Assembly: GCA_900540785.1 (NCBI GenBank)
Contig: UQHF01000015.1
Span: forward strand, 14,596 to 78,595
Source: an uncultured Blautia sp.
GTDB lineage: Bacteria > Bacillota > Clostridia > Lachnospirales > Lachnospiraceae
Length of the DNA stretch: 64,000 bases
Direction: 5' to 3'
The number at the start of each line of letters is the position of its first letter. Position 1 is the stretch's first letter. The notes beneath the pieces were generated by a model. The model did not search any database. It was not told where the DNA came from and was given only the letters and a program-made list of their open reading frames with translations. Below, piece by piece: positions 25,466 to 34,327 of this stretch. The translations under genes and the position numbers were made by a program.

Positions 25466-26103
25466 TTCTCATTTTCCTCATTTATCAGGTTATACTTTTT
25501 AAAAAAGTTGTCTGCATATCGCACATACAGTTCTGCCATCTTCTCCTTTTCTGCTTCCTCATGCGCTGCGTCCGCCATACTTAACAGAAGATAAAACGGA
25601 GCGTAAAACTCGATTGCCATTTCTTTCGGAGTACTCTTATTTTCCTCTTTTTCCTTTATCATTTCCCGGAAAAGATTTTCTATATAATCCAGAGGACCGC
25701 TTCCCATCACCTTCTGATACAGAGCTTCCATTTCTTCTGTTTTATATTGTTCCAGAGTCAGCATTTTTCGAAAATTGCAGGCGATTTCATCCCGGCTCCA
25801 ATAGTAAAACTGAGAAATCATATATTCTCTTAAACTTTTCGCCTGCGTTTCTTTAAAAGCCTCCGGCATTTCATAATACTCCTTCTCCGGAACGCCAGCA
25901 TCCTTTGATCGCTCAATGTCAAGCTGGCAGACGTATGCAAAAATACTCTCAAAAATATCTCTTTTGTTTTTATAATGCTTGTATAAAGCACCCTTTGTAA
26001 TTCCCACAACCTCAGCTATCTGACTGACAGAAACAGCTTCATATCCGTTTACTGCGAATAACTGAAGCGCTGCCAGCAATATTTTTTTCTTCGTATCTGT
26101 CAT
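25453..26103 (-). CDS. TetR/AcrR-family transcriptional regulator
   Basis: 216 residues. The N-terminal HTH is clear: ILLAALQLFAVNGYEAVSVSQIAEVVGITKGALYKHYKNKRDIF (about 9-52). The C-terminal ligand domain is helical. The start follows GGGAGGAAG. Two 18-bp palindromes in its promoter are good operator candidates. It probably represses itself and the downstream acetyltransferase; regulation of the adjacent Bce-like transporter is possible but not shown. Confidence 0.92.
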   Translation of the reverse strand: MTDTKKKILLAALQLFAVNGYEAVSVSQIAEVVGITKGALYKHYKNKRDIFESIFAYVCQLDIERSKDAGVPEKEYYEMPEAFKETQAKSLREYMISQFYYWSRDEIACNFRKMLTLEQYKTEEMEALYQKVMGSGPLDYIENLFREMIKEKEENKSTPKEMAIEFYAPFYLLLSMADAAHEEAEKEKMAELYVRYADNFFKKYNLINEENEKWDR

Positions 26104-26117
26104 CTCTTCCTCCCGAA

Positions 26118-26170
26118 AGTAAACGCACGTTTACTACCCAAAGTATAGTAAACGCGCGTTCACTTGTCAA
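26118..26170 (-). promoter_or_regulatory. TetR-type promoter with two palindromic operators
   Basis: On the minus strand TTGACA (26170-26165), 17 bases and TATACT (26147-26142) form a near-ideal promoter. Palindromes AGTAAACGCACGTTTACT (26118-26135) and AGTAAACGCGCGTTCACT (26147-26164) share the same half-sites, with centres 29 bp apart. The second fills the spacer exactly, the first covers the start region. Confidence 0.82.
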
Positions 26171-26178
26171 GAATAATT

Positions 26179-28284
26179 TTATTTCTGTCCGGATTTTTTC
26201 AAAAAGACATTCCTCTTAAACACTACATACGTCACAATGTAATATACAATGTAAATCCCTATAAAAAGAAGTATGCTTTTTCCAAAATATATTCCCGGAA
26301 AAGAAGTGGTAACACCTGTTGTCCGCACAAAGAAATTACTGAAAGTAAGAATCATCTTTCCGCTTATCACAATCGCAAGAAGCGCCGGACAGAGATAATA
26401 GGCAGCAAGCTGAATCCGGATAATTTTACAGATTTCTTTCTGTTTTAATCCCATTTTTCCAAGTACCTCATACCGGAATTTGTATTTTGCGGAATCACTT
26501 AACTGCTGTACAGAAAGAACCGTCACTGCCACGCAGACAAATACAAGACCAATATAAAACATAGGCAGCATAACGGAAGCAAGGAGAATCTTTACTTCCG
26601 GAATACAGTTATCACGCACAAGATTTACAGCGGCATACACCACCATATTATCAGAACCGATACAACTGTTTCCTTCCAAAACAGACTCTGAGTGTTCTGC
26701 GAAATCGCACTTTTCTTCTTCCGTAAGATTTTCAAGTCTCTTCTGCAGATCTGCCGGGGCTTTTCCTTTGAGATCGGCTGCCATTACTGTATAATAGGGC
26801 GTCAGCCTCTCAAGAACCCGATCCGGAACAATCACAAGGTAATCCCCTCCATTATGTCCGTCCTGAGAAAAAGCATCTGTGTAAAGTCCTCCAAAAGAAA
26901 GAATCGTTTCTTCGTCGCTGTCCGTAATTTTAAGGTCGTTTCCTATATTCTTCGCATCGTCTTTCAGCCTGTCTTTTATCTGCACTACATATTCATTTGC
27001 GCCAAGAGAAACCGGTTCATATCCCAGCATTTCCCTCAAATAGTTATAATCTGTAATTCCCATATACGTATCGTAAGTACAGTACGTGCCGTCGTTTTTC
27101 AGCATATCCCGTATCTTTTCCATATCCGGAGAGCCGTCCTTTTTCCAATACATACCGCCCCACTGCTCCAAATTTGTCAGCATCCATGTATTCACCTGAT
27201 TGTCTTCATCTGTATAAATATGATAAATATACATTTCTTGCGGATCTGCATATTTCTCAAGAATTTCTCTCTCATCTTCAAAATTATCTTCCGGATCTGT
27301 ACTGTTTATCAGCACATCAAAAGGAAATTTTACGGGGAGCATCTTATCCTCATAATCACTGAAAATAAGAGCCAGGGAAGCTCCCATTAAAGCCAGAGTA
27401 AAAAGGGCAGTAAGCGTTCCCATCGTAAACTGCATAGTACGTATTTTTGAGGCAAACTGCCGCAGAAGAAAGAGATTCTGCCCTCTGTAAATCCCCTTTC
27501 CTTTTTTCCTGATATAACAGGTGATCCAGGCGGACAATCCCATATAAAAAAGATAAATCGTAAGAACAAGCCCGATGAGAAAAAGGAGAATTTCTCCCGT
27601 AGAAGTCAGATGGGTAAATACGGTCCAGAACAAAAGTATAAAAAGAACAGAAAGGGGAAAAAGAAGCTTTTTGATTCCTTCATGTCCCTCTTTTATTTCC
27701 TCATTTTTCCTGGAGCTTTCCATAAGGTCGTGGATATTCATTTTCCGAAACCGCCTTTTACACCGGAAAAGCGCAAGAAAATAACATCCTCCATAACAGA
27801 GAACCGTCATGAGAATTGTCCACTGATTAAAAGTCACATGCGGCACGTATTCCATATAGATCATAGATGCCATAATGGACATAAGAATCTGTGAAAGAAG
27901 GATTCCAAAGCCACACCCAATGATAAGCGCCGCACTTCCAAGAAGAAGATTTTCCCTTACATACAGTCTTGCAATGGTCTTTTTTTTCATTCCGAGAAGC
28001 ATATAAATTCCAAATTCACTGCCTCTTTTTTCCATCATAAAACGAACCATATAGTGAATCAGCCACGCCATAATGAGTACAATAAAAAAAGTGGCAAGCC
28101 CGATCATCATCGGCATCATGGCATCTTCTTCCATCATTCCCGTAAATTCATTTTGAAAAATCAGGCTGTTAAACGCATACATGAGCGCCGAAACGACTGT
28201 CATGGTGAGAATATATATAAGATAATCTTTTGCAGAACGTTTCATGTTCCGATAAGCCAGTTTACCTAACATCTGCCATCTCAC
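26179..28284 (-). CDS. Bce-type ABC transporter permease
   Basis: 701 residues. The pattern is that of BceB-like permeases: an N-terminal helix, an FtsX-type module (about 55-290, with KRGSEFGIYMLLGMKKKTIARLY), several further helices, a large extracytoplasmic domain of about 200 residues (about 310-530) and a C-terminal pair of helices. These transporters remove or sense cell-wall-targeting peptides such as bacitracin and lantibiotics and signal to a partner kinase. It overlaps the ATPase gene by 23 bases. The antibiotic recognised cannot be predicted. Confidence 0.9.
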   Translation of the reverse strand: MRWQMLGKLAYRNMKRSAKDYLIYILTMTVVSALMYAFNSLIFQNEFTGMMEEDAMMPMMIGLATFFIVLIMAWLIHYMVRFMMEKRGSEFGIYMLLGMKKKTIARLYVRENLLLGSAALIIGCGFGILLSQILMSIMASMIYMEYVPHVTFNQWTILMTVLCYGGCYFLALFRCKRRFRKMNIHDLMESSRKNEEIKEGHEGIKKLLFPLSVLFILLFWTVFTHLTSTGEILLFLIGLVLTIYLFYMGLSAWITCYIRKKGKGIYRGQNLFLLRQFASKIRTMQFTMGTLTALFTLALMGASLALIFSDYEDKMLPVKFPFDVLINSTDPEDNFEDEREILEKYADPQEMYIYHIYTDEDNQVNTWMLTNLEQWGGMYWKKDGSPDMEKIRDMLKNDGTYCTYDTYMGITDYNYLREMLGYEPVSLGANEYVVQIKDRLKDDAKNIGNDLKITDSDEETILSFGGLYTDAFSQDGHNGGDYLVIVPDRVLERLTPYYTVMAADLKGKAPADLQKRLENLTEEEKCDFAEHSESVLEGNSCIGSDNMVVYAAVNLVRDNCIPEVKILLASVMLPMFYIGLVFVCVAVTVLSVQQLSDSAKYKFRYEVLGKMGLKQKEICKIIRIQLAAYYLCPALLAIVISGKMILTFSNFFVRTTGVTTSFPGIYFGKSILLFIGIYIVYYIVTYVVFKRNVFLKKSGQK

Positions 28285-29026
28285 CTCCTGTCAGGGAAAG
28301 CACGTCCAGAATTTCCTGCAAAAATACTTTTCTTTCCTTTTCTCCCCGCACAAGCTCATGAAAAATTTTTCCGTCCTTTAAAAACAGAATCCTGCTGCAA
28401 TAGCTGGCGGAAAAAGCATCGTGTGTTACCATAAGGATCGTTGCTCCCATACTGCGGTTCAGCCTTGTAAATGTTTCCAGAAGTACCTGTGAGGAATGAG
28501 AATCCAGCGCTCCGGTCGGCTCGTCTGCAAGAAGAAGTTTGGGATTATTGATCATCGCCCGCCCGCAGGCGCACCGCTGTTTCTGTCCCCCTGATACCTG
28601 ATATGGAAACTTGTCTTTTATCTCCTCAATATCAAGAAGACGCATCATTTTTTTACATTTTTCCTGTATATTTTTCCTTTTTTCTCCCTGCAAGGTCAGC
28701 GCAAGTATCATATTTTCTTCCAGAGTAAGCGTATCCAGAAGGTTATATTCCTGGAAAACAAAGCCAAGATTCTTTTTTCGAAATTCAGAAAGTCCGTCCT
28801 CTGAAAGCTCCGTGATGTCAGTTTTTCCATAATAAATATGCCCCGCAGTCACACGGTCAATAGTTGCCAGCATATTTAAAATCGTGGTTTTTCCGGAGCC
28901 GGAAGGCCCCATGATCCCCACAAATTCTCCCTTTTCCACCTGAAAGCTTACACGATCCACTGCCTTTGTAATATTCGTACTGTTTCCATAATATTTCTCC
29001 ACATCGCATACACGTATATTCTCCAT
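28262..29026 (-). CDS. Bce-type ABC transporter ATP-binding protein
   Basis: 254 residues. Walker A GPSGSGKTT (about 40-48), signature VSGGQKQRCACGRAM (about 143-157) and Walker B LLLADEPTGALDS (about 164-176). The Q-loop VFQEYNLLDTLT is typical of the BceA group. It overlaps the permease gene, and a long inverted repeat lies upstream between it and the kinase gene. Confidence 0.94.
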   Translation of the reverse strand: MENIRVCDVEKYYGNSTNITKAVDRVSFQVEKGEFVGIMGPSGSGKTTILNMLATIDRVTAGHIYYGKTDITELSEDGLSEFRKKNLGFVFQEYNLLDTLTLEENMILALTLQGEKRKNIQEKCKKMMRLLDIEEIKDKFPYQVSGGQKQRCACGRAMINNPKLLLADEPTGALDSHSSQVLLETFTRLNRSMGATILMVTHDAFSASYCSRILFLKDGKIFHELVRGEKERKVFLQEILDVLSLTGGEMADVR

Positions 29027-29105
29027 ATCTGTCCTCCTGTTTTGTCTGTCCCTGTGTTTTACAGCTTTTATTTTAGCAGGATTTTCTGTTTGTTGTATAA
29101 AAATA

Positions 29106-29145
29106 GCTTAAAGTTATCTTACGTTTTTGAAAGATAACCTTAAGC
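29106..29145 (-). promoter_or_regulatory. Long inverted repeat upstream of the Bce-type transporter
   Basis: Arms of 15 bp with one mismatch (GCTTAAAGTTATCTT at 29106-29120; AAGATAACCTTAAGC at 29131-29145) are separated by ten bases, so the centres are 25 bp apart. The repeat overlaps the kinase stop codon and lies upstream of weak promoter elements for the ATPase gene. It could be a regulator site for the BceR-like protein or a terminator-like hairpin; no T-run follows, which favours a binding site. Confidence 0.55.
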
Positions 29146-30174
29146 GTCCTCTCTTGCAATATATGTACTGATTGGAAATTCCAGACGGATTTCCGTTCCT
29201 TTTCCGTATATGGAAGCTGCTGAAATCCCTATCCCAAGTCTTGTACAGAGCTTTTTACAGAGATAAAGTCCCATTCCCGTGGAGCGTTCATGGGTACGTC
29301 CGTTTGTTCCTGTAAATCCTTTTTCAAAAATCCTGGAAAGCTCTTCTTTTCTGATTCCTGTTCCGTTGTCTGCCAGCACAAGCGACACTCCATTTTCTCT
29401 TTTCTCAGAAAAAATACGGAAAGCAGGAGCCTCTTCATTTTTATATTTTACGCTGTTTAAAATCATTTGATTTAAAATAAAAATAAGCCACTTTCTGTCT
29501 GTATAAGCAAAATCCTCACACTCCACCTCTGCCCGCACACAGTTCTCAATCAGAAGAAAACGATTTTTTTCCAACACCTCAAAGACGGCTTCCTTTAAAG
29601 CAATTTTCCGGATCATATAATCCTTATAAACATTTTCCGAACGTGCATAATAAAGAACCATATCCACATAATTTTCAATTTTCTGATTCTCAGTAATGAT
29701 TTTCCGAAAACTTTTCCCTGCAAAATTTTCCTTACTTCTTCCGTTTTCACAAATAAGAGAAATCCCTGTAATGGGCGCTTTTATTTCGTGAACCCAGCTT
29801 TCGATATATTCTTTATACTCCTCCTGCCGCTCCTGAGCCTGCCTGATCTCCTCTATTACAGATTTATTGGATTTCCGGATAAATTCTCTGTATATTTTAT
29901 CTTCCAGACGCCAGGAATCCGGCATCAGTTCTCCCAGCAAATACCGCTTATCCGCATGTTCCAGAATGGCTTTTATCTCCTTAAAATAGCGGTTTCTTCC
30001 CACATAAGAAGTAAAAAGATAAACGCTCAGGATCAGGATCCATACAATCAAAATCAGCATACTATTTCCCCTGCTGTACCCGGTAAAACGAAGAAAGCCA
30101 TACAGCCCTGCCATACAGACACTCTGCAGCACCAGCATCAGAATTCTGTCCTTTAAAAATTCCCCGAATCTCAT
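29140..30174 (-). CDS. BceS-like intramembrane-sensing histidine kinase
   Basis: 344 residues. Two membrane helices near 12-30 and 37-54 with almost no loop. The kinase core starts with ESWVHEIKAPITGISL (about 146-161, phosphoacceptor His in the EIKxP variant typical of BceS-like enzymes), and ends with DNGTGIRKEELSRIF and a GMGLYLCKKL G2 box. It overlaps the regulator gene by four bases. It should sense peptide antibiotics through the transporter at 26179-29026. Confidence 0.93.
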   Translation of the reverse strand: MRFGEFLKDRILMLVLQSVCMAGLYGFLRFTGYSRGNSMLILIVWILILSVYLFTSYVGRNRYFKEIKAILEHADKRYLLGELMPDSWRLEDKIYREFIRKSNKSVIEEIRQAQERQEEYKEYIESWVHEIKAPITGISLICENGRSKENFAGKSFRKIITENQKIENYVDMVLYYARSENVYKDYMIRKIALKEAVFEVLEKNRFLLIENCVRAEVECEDFAYTDRKWLIFILNQMILNSVKYKNEEAPAFRIFSEKRENGVSLVLADNGTGIRKEELSRIFEKGFTGTNGRTHERSTGMGLYLCKKLCTRLGIGISAASIYGKGTEIRLEFPISTYIAREDA

Positions 30175-30833
30175 ATTTTGTATCCTACTCCTCTTTTTGT
30201 TTCTATAAAATCAGAAACCCCGAGAGTTTTTAATTTTTCGCGGATTCTCGTCATATGCACACTCAGAGTGTTATCATCAATAAAAATCTGATTCTCCCAC
30301 AGGTATTCAATTAAATCCGTTCTTCCCACATAATTTCCGCTGTTTTGAAACAGCATATGAAGAATTTTCATCTCGTTTTTTGTAAGCTCTGCGCTTTTTT
30401 CTCTATAAAAGAGACAGCATTTTGAAAGATCAAGCATTACCTCTTTTCTTGTAAAACTTGTGGCTTCTCTTATCCCTTTTGTACGCTTTAAAACGGCTGC
30501 GATTCTCGCAAGGAGAATGGGAACCTGATACGGCTTTGTAATATAATCGTCTGCTCCTCTTAAAATTCCTGTCAGCTCGTCCATCGAATCTGTCCTGCTT
30601 GTAAGAAAGATCACAGGAACTTCTGTTTTTCCCCGAATCTGTGTACAGATGTCAAAACCGGAAATTCCCGGAAGATTCACATCGAGAAGAATCAGATCCG
30701 GGTTTTCTTTTATAATCTGCCCTGTAATATCTGAAAAACTGTCGGGCGCAAACGTTTCATAACCGGCGTTTTCAAGAAGGATCTGCAATTCGTTTCTTAT
30801 GGTTACCTCGTCTTCGATGATGATGATTTTCAT
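30171..30833 (-). CDS. BceR-like response regulator (OmpR family)
   Basis: 220 residues. Receiver: IIIEDE near 4-9, phosphoacceptor in LILLDVNLPG (about Asp51), Lys in YITKPY (about 99). The winged helix ends TLSVHMTRIREKLKTLGVSDFIETKRGVGYKI, the usual C-terminus of BceR-type regulators. First gene of the regulator-kinase pair; likely target is the adjacent transporter promoter. Confidence 0.93.
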   Translation of the reverse strand: MKIIIIEDEVTIRNELQILLENAGYETFAPDSFSDITGQIIKENPDLILLDVNLPGISGFDICTQIRGKTEVPVIFLTSRTDSMDELTGILRGADDYITKPYQVPILLARIAAVLKRTKGIREATSFTRKEVMLDLSKCCLFYREKSAELTKNEMKILHMLFQNSGNYVGRTDLIEYLWENQIFIDDNTLSVHMTRIREKLKTLGVSDFIETKRGVGYKI

Positions 30834-30938
30834 ATTTTGATTCCTTTTATTTCTCTTTCTACATTTTCTAATTTTCTTCTATTATACACGATTATATATG
30901 CAAATAAAACCTTTTAATATACTCCCCGCTGTCTTGAA

Positions 30939-30966
30939 AGGCAGCTTTGGTCTCCCAAAGCTGCCT
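30939..30966. terminator. Hairpin on the left of the toxin-antitoxin pair
   Basis: AGGCAGCTTTGG and CCCAAAGCTGCCT arms with a three-base loop. It lies 18 bases after the toxin stop and may end that transcript, although no strong T-run follows on the minus strand. A near-identical hairpin is on the other side of the pair at 31776-31805. Confidence 0.6.
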
Positions 30967-30983
30967 CTATTATATTTCAGTAT

Positions 30984-31313
30984 TCATAATTCATATTTTT
31001 GTCTTCGCCTGGCAGCCTCGCGATAAACCTGCTCATCTGTCCTTGCAGAAATAACTATGATTTTCATGACATCTTCCATTCGTTCTATCTTATATACTAC
31101 TCGAATTCCCAAATCACGAAATTTAATTTTTAAAAGGTTTGTAAGGTTCACACCGTTCTTATTTCCCAACGGTTTTCCGTATCCACCTTCCTGAACAGGA
31201 AGTGGATTTTGACTTACTTTCTGAATTCCTTTTAAGACTTGAATCGTAGCAGAACGCTCCAGCTTTTGTATATCTTTTTTTGCTTCTTCCAAAAATTCTA
31301 CACTCCAGCTCAT
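30984..31313 (-). CDS. RelE/ParE-family toxin of a type II toxin-antitoxin pair
   Basis: 109 residues. SVEFLEEAKKDIQKLERS at the N-terminus, then a central GKPLGNKNG segment, LLKIKFRDLGIRVVYKIE and the C-terminal MKIIVISARTDEQVYREAARR follow the RelE/ParE fold. RelE-like toxins cut mRNA on the ribosome; ParE-like ones block gyrase. Sequence alone does not decide which applies. The gene overlaps the antitoxin by four bases. Confidence 0.85.
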   Translation of the reverse strand: MSWSVEFLEEAKKDIQKLERSATIQVLKGIQKVSQNPLPVQEGGYGKPLGNKNGVNLTNLLKIKFRDLGIRVVYKIERMEDVMKIIVISARTDEQVYREAARRRQKYEL

Positions 31314-31624
31314 TCTATCTCCACTTCCTCCGCTCCTTCCAGATCTTTCTCGCTGATTCCCAGATCTGCCATAACTGTTTCCATCGGTACGGCAGGTTTT
31401 GTTCCATTTTCTTCCAGTCTGTTTGTTGCCTCTAATAACAACATATAATTTTCTTCTATTTCCGTGAGTCTGGTATATTCTTCCGGAGATAAAATAACAG
31501 CGGAAGGCTGATTGTTCTTCAGTACAAACAATTCTTTTGTTTCTCTGAGCCGATTAAAAATTTTTGTTGCCTGTCCTTTGTTAAATAATGAAATCGGCAC
31601 AAGACAATCCATAATATTTGCCAT
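31310..31624 (-). CDS. Phd/YefM-family antitoxin
   Basis: 104 residues. The N-terminal DNA-binding part (LVPISLFNKGQATKIFNRLRETKELFVLKNNQPSAVILSPEEY) is a clear Phd/YefM domain, followed by an acidic tail that would wrap the toxin (ending LEGAEEVEIE). It precedes and overlaps the toxin gene, the normal order. Antitoxins of this group autoregulate. Confidence 0.87.
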   Translation of the reverse strand: MANIMDCLVPISLFNKGQATKIFNRLRETKELFVLKNNQPSAVILSPEEYTRLTEIEENYMLLLEATNRLEENGTKPAVPMETVMADLGISEKDLEGAEEVEIE

Positions 31625-31775
31625 CAGTCACACCTCCTTGTCTTTTATTTTTATTATACTCATATAAATCTAAAATATCAACTTAAAATAATGAAAATTT
31701 ATAGTTAAATTATCATTATTTTATACTTCAAATTTACTCATCCGTTCTTCTCACTCCTACTCTAACTAACGTAAA

Positions 31776-31805
31776 CAGGCAGCTTCGGTTTCCCAAAGCT
31801 GCCTG
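31776..31805. terminator. Hairpin on the right of the toxin-antitoxin pair, end of aspA
   Basis: CAGGCAGCTTCGG and CCCAAAGCTGCCTG arms. On the minus strand it starts 18 bases after the aspA stop, so it probably terminates aspA. Its sequence is nearly the same as the hairpin at 30939-30966. Confidence 0.65.
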
Positions 31806-31823
31806 CTCTTATAAATGATTTTC

Positions 31824-33257
31824 TTATATGTTTTTCTTCATAAGCTCTTTTCCTGAAATTCCAGGTTCAGTCATGTTTTCCGGATCTAAAATGCAGTCAA
31901 GCTCTTCTTCTTCAAGAAGCCCTTCCTGTAAAATAAGGGTACGGACAGATTCTCCTGTCTGAATTGCTTTTTTTGCAACATCCGCTGCTTTCTGGTATCC
32001 AATATGCGGACAAATTGCTGTGATAATTCCAACACTGTTTTCTACAAGGTAACGGCAGCGTGTCTCATTTGCCGTAATTCCCTTAATACAGTTATCCACA
32101 AAAGTCTGCACCGCATACGCCAGTGTGTCAATAGACTGGAACATACAGTAGAAAATAATCGGCTCAAAGGCATTCAGCTCCAGCTGTCCAGCCTCTGCCG
32201 CCATAGTAATTGTCATATCATTTCCAATCACATAGAAAGCAACCTGATTCACTACCTCCGGAATAACCGGATTCACTTTTCCCGGCATAATAGAAGAACC
32301 ATTCTGTTTTGCCGGAAGGTTAATTTCGTGGAAGCCTGCCCTCGGGCCGGATGACATCAGACGAAGGTCATTTGCAATTTTGGATAAAGTAACAGCACAT
32401 GCTTTTACTGCTCCGGAGACTGCCACAAAGGGATCAAGATTCTGCGTTGCGTCAATTAAATCGAATGCCTGAACAAAATCCATCGCAGAAACCTCGTTTA
32501 AGTTTGGAACAATTCTTCTTAAATATGTTTCATCTGCATTGATACCTGTTCCAATCGCAGTTCCTCCCATATTCAGACAACGCATCTCATCCATCGCTTT
32601 ATCCATACGGTGAATATCACGCATAACTGCAACGGAGTATGCTTTAAATTCCTGCCCCAGACGAATGGGAACTGCATCCTGCATCTGAGTACGTCCCATT
32701 TTTAAAATTCCGTCAAACTCTTCTGCCTTTTCACAAAGCGCTTTGTGAAGACGAAGCAGCTCTGTTTTCAAATTTTTCAGAAGGCGAAGGGCTGTCATTT
32801 TTCCAGCTGTAGGGATTACGTCATTTGTGGACTGTCCGCAGTTTACGTGATCGTTTGGATTGACAATGGAGTAATCTCCCTTCTGACCGCCGAGGATTTC
32901 AATAGCACGGTTTGCGATAACTTCATTTGCATTCATATTTACAGAAGTACCGGCACCTCCCTGAATTGGATCTACAATGAAATCCTCATGAAGCTTTCCT
33001 GCCAGAATTTCATCGCAGGCTGCCACAATGGCTGTCGCAATAGACTTGTCAAGGATTCCTACCTCACAGTTTGTGATTGCCGCCGCTTTTTTTATGTATG
33101 CAAGACTGTTAATAATTTCCGGATGCATATTTAATCCTGTTATATGAAAATTCTCTGCTGCCCGCAAAGACTGTACTCCGTAATAGACATTTTCCGGAAC
33201 ATCCTTTGTTCCAATGGAATCTTTTTCTACGCGAAAATCTGCAATCGTTTCTTTCAT
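31824..33257 (-). CDS. aspA: Aspartate ammonia-lyase
   Basis: 477 residues from the ATG at 33257, with GGGAGG upstream; a longer frame from 33338 is not supported. The fumarase/aspartase signature GSSIMPGKVNP is present at about 320, and the early GGAGTSVNMNANEVIANRA block is intact. The enzyme reversibly converts aspartate to fumarate and ammonia. Fumarase is the main alternative, but the aspartase-type Lys in GKVNP context and overall pattern favour aspartase. A LysR regulator is divergently encoded and may control it. Confidence 0.9.
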   Translation of the reverse strand: MKETIADFRVEKDSIGTKDVPENVYYGVQSLRAAENFHITGLNMHPEIINSLAYIKKAAAITNCEVGILDKSIATAIVAACDEILAGKLHEDFIVDPIQGGAGTSVNMNANEVIANRAIEILGGQKGDYSIVNPNDHVNCGQSTNDVIPTAGKMTALRLLKNLKTELLRLHKALCEKAEEFDGILKMGRTQMQDAVPIRLGQEFKAYSVAVMRDIHRMDKAMDEMRCLNMGGTAIGTGINADETYLRRIVPNLNEVSAMDFVQAFDLIDATQNLDPFVAVSGAVKACAVTLSKIANDLRLMSSGPRAGFHEINLPAKQNGSSIMPGKVNPVIPEVVNQVAFYVIGNDMTITMAAEAGQLELNAFEPIIFYCMFQSIDTLAYAVQTFVDNCIKGITANETRCRYLVENSVGIITAICPHIGYQKAADVAKKAIQTGESVRTLILQEGLLEEEELDCILDPENMTEPGISGKELMKKNI

Positions 33258-33381
33258 GATTATCCTCCCATGTACATTATACGTACGTTTTCTTCTTGAC
33301 CTTATTATAAGAAATCGGTACAATATAATCAAATACATATTAAAATATAAATAGTATAACTTTAAAGTTATGAGGTTTTTT

Positions 33382-34323
33382 ATGTTTCATGGAATGAATT
33401 ATATATATGCCGTTTATAAGGAAGGCAGCTTTTCCAAAGCAGCAAAAAGTCTTTTTATTTCACAACCTTCCTTAAGCGCCACTGTAAAACGAATTGAAGA
33501 AAAAGTAGGCTATCCTATTTTTGACCGAAGTACAAAGCCTCTGCAGCTTACGGAACCTGGCCGGCAGTACATCCGCACTGTAGAAAAGCTTATGTCTGTA
33601 GAAAACGACTTTACAGAATACATAAATGATTGGGGCGGACTTCAGGCAGGCAATCTTACCCTTGGGGGAAGCAGCCTTTTTTCTTCCTGGGTACTCCCTC
33701 CTCTTATGGCGGAATTTTCCAGAAAATTTCCTCTTGTAAAATTAAAACTGAAAGAAGAAAATACAACAGAGCTTACTGCGCTCCTTCAGGATGGAAAAAT
33801 TGATCTGATGCTGGATAATGGAATTATTCAAGAAGAAAATTTTTCCTCCTGCATTTATCAGGAAGAGCATCTTCTTCTTGCAGTACCTGCCTCCTTTTCT
33901 GTAAACAGCAAATTGTCTTCCTTTCAGATTTTGCCGGAACAGATTAGAGACAAAAGTTTTTTAAATTCAAAAGTTCAGCCTGTCCCCCTGATGTATTTTG
34001 AAGCAGAGCCTTTCATTATCTTAAAGCCGGAAAATGATACAAGAAAGCGGGGAATGGGAATTTTCAGAGAAAACCAGCTTACTCCTAAAGTGCTTTTTGA
34101 ATTAGACCAGCAGATGACCTCCTACAATATTACATGCTCCGGCATGGGCATCTCCTTTATAAGTGATACCTTGATTTCCCGCGTTCCCTATCACAACAAT
34201 GTAATTTTTTATAAGCTGTCCGGACAGTACAGTCACAGAAGCATTTATTTTTACTGGAAAAAAGGGCGGTATCTGACAAGAGCAATGGAAGAATTTCTCC
34301 GCATGGCACAGGAAAAGATATAA
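33382..34323 (+). CDS. LysR-family transcriptional regulator
   Basis: 313 residues from the ATG at 33382, which has TGAGG six bases upstream; an ATG at 33370 lies before that site. The N-terminal HTH is clear (AVYKEGSFSKAAKSLFISQPSLSATVKRIEEKVG), followed by an effector-binding domain. It is transcribed away from aspA and shares a 124-bp intergenic region with it, a common sign that the two are linked. The effector is unknown. It converges with kdpE. Confidence 0.9.
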   Translation: MFHGMNYIYAVYKEGSFSKAAKSLFISQPSLSATVKRIEEKVGYPIFDRSTKPLQLTEPGRQYIRTVEKLMSVENDFTEYINDWGGLQAGNLTLGGSSLFSSWVLPPLMAEFSRKFPLVKLKLKEENTTELTALLQDGKIDLMLDNGIIQEENFSSCIYQEEHLLLAVPASFSVNSKLSSFQILPEQIRDKSFLNSKVQPVPLMYFEAEPFIILKPENDTRKRGMGIFRENQLTPKVLFELDQQMTSYNITCSGMGISFISDTLISRVPYHNNVIFYKLSGQYSHRSIYFYWKKGRYLTRAMEEFLRMAQEKI

Positions 34324-34327
34324 TTTT

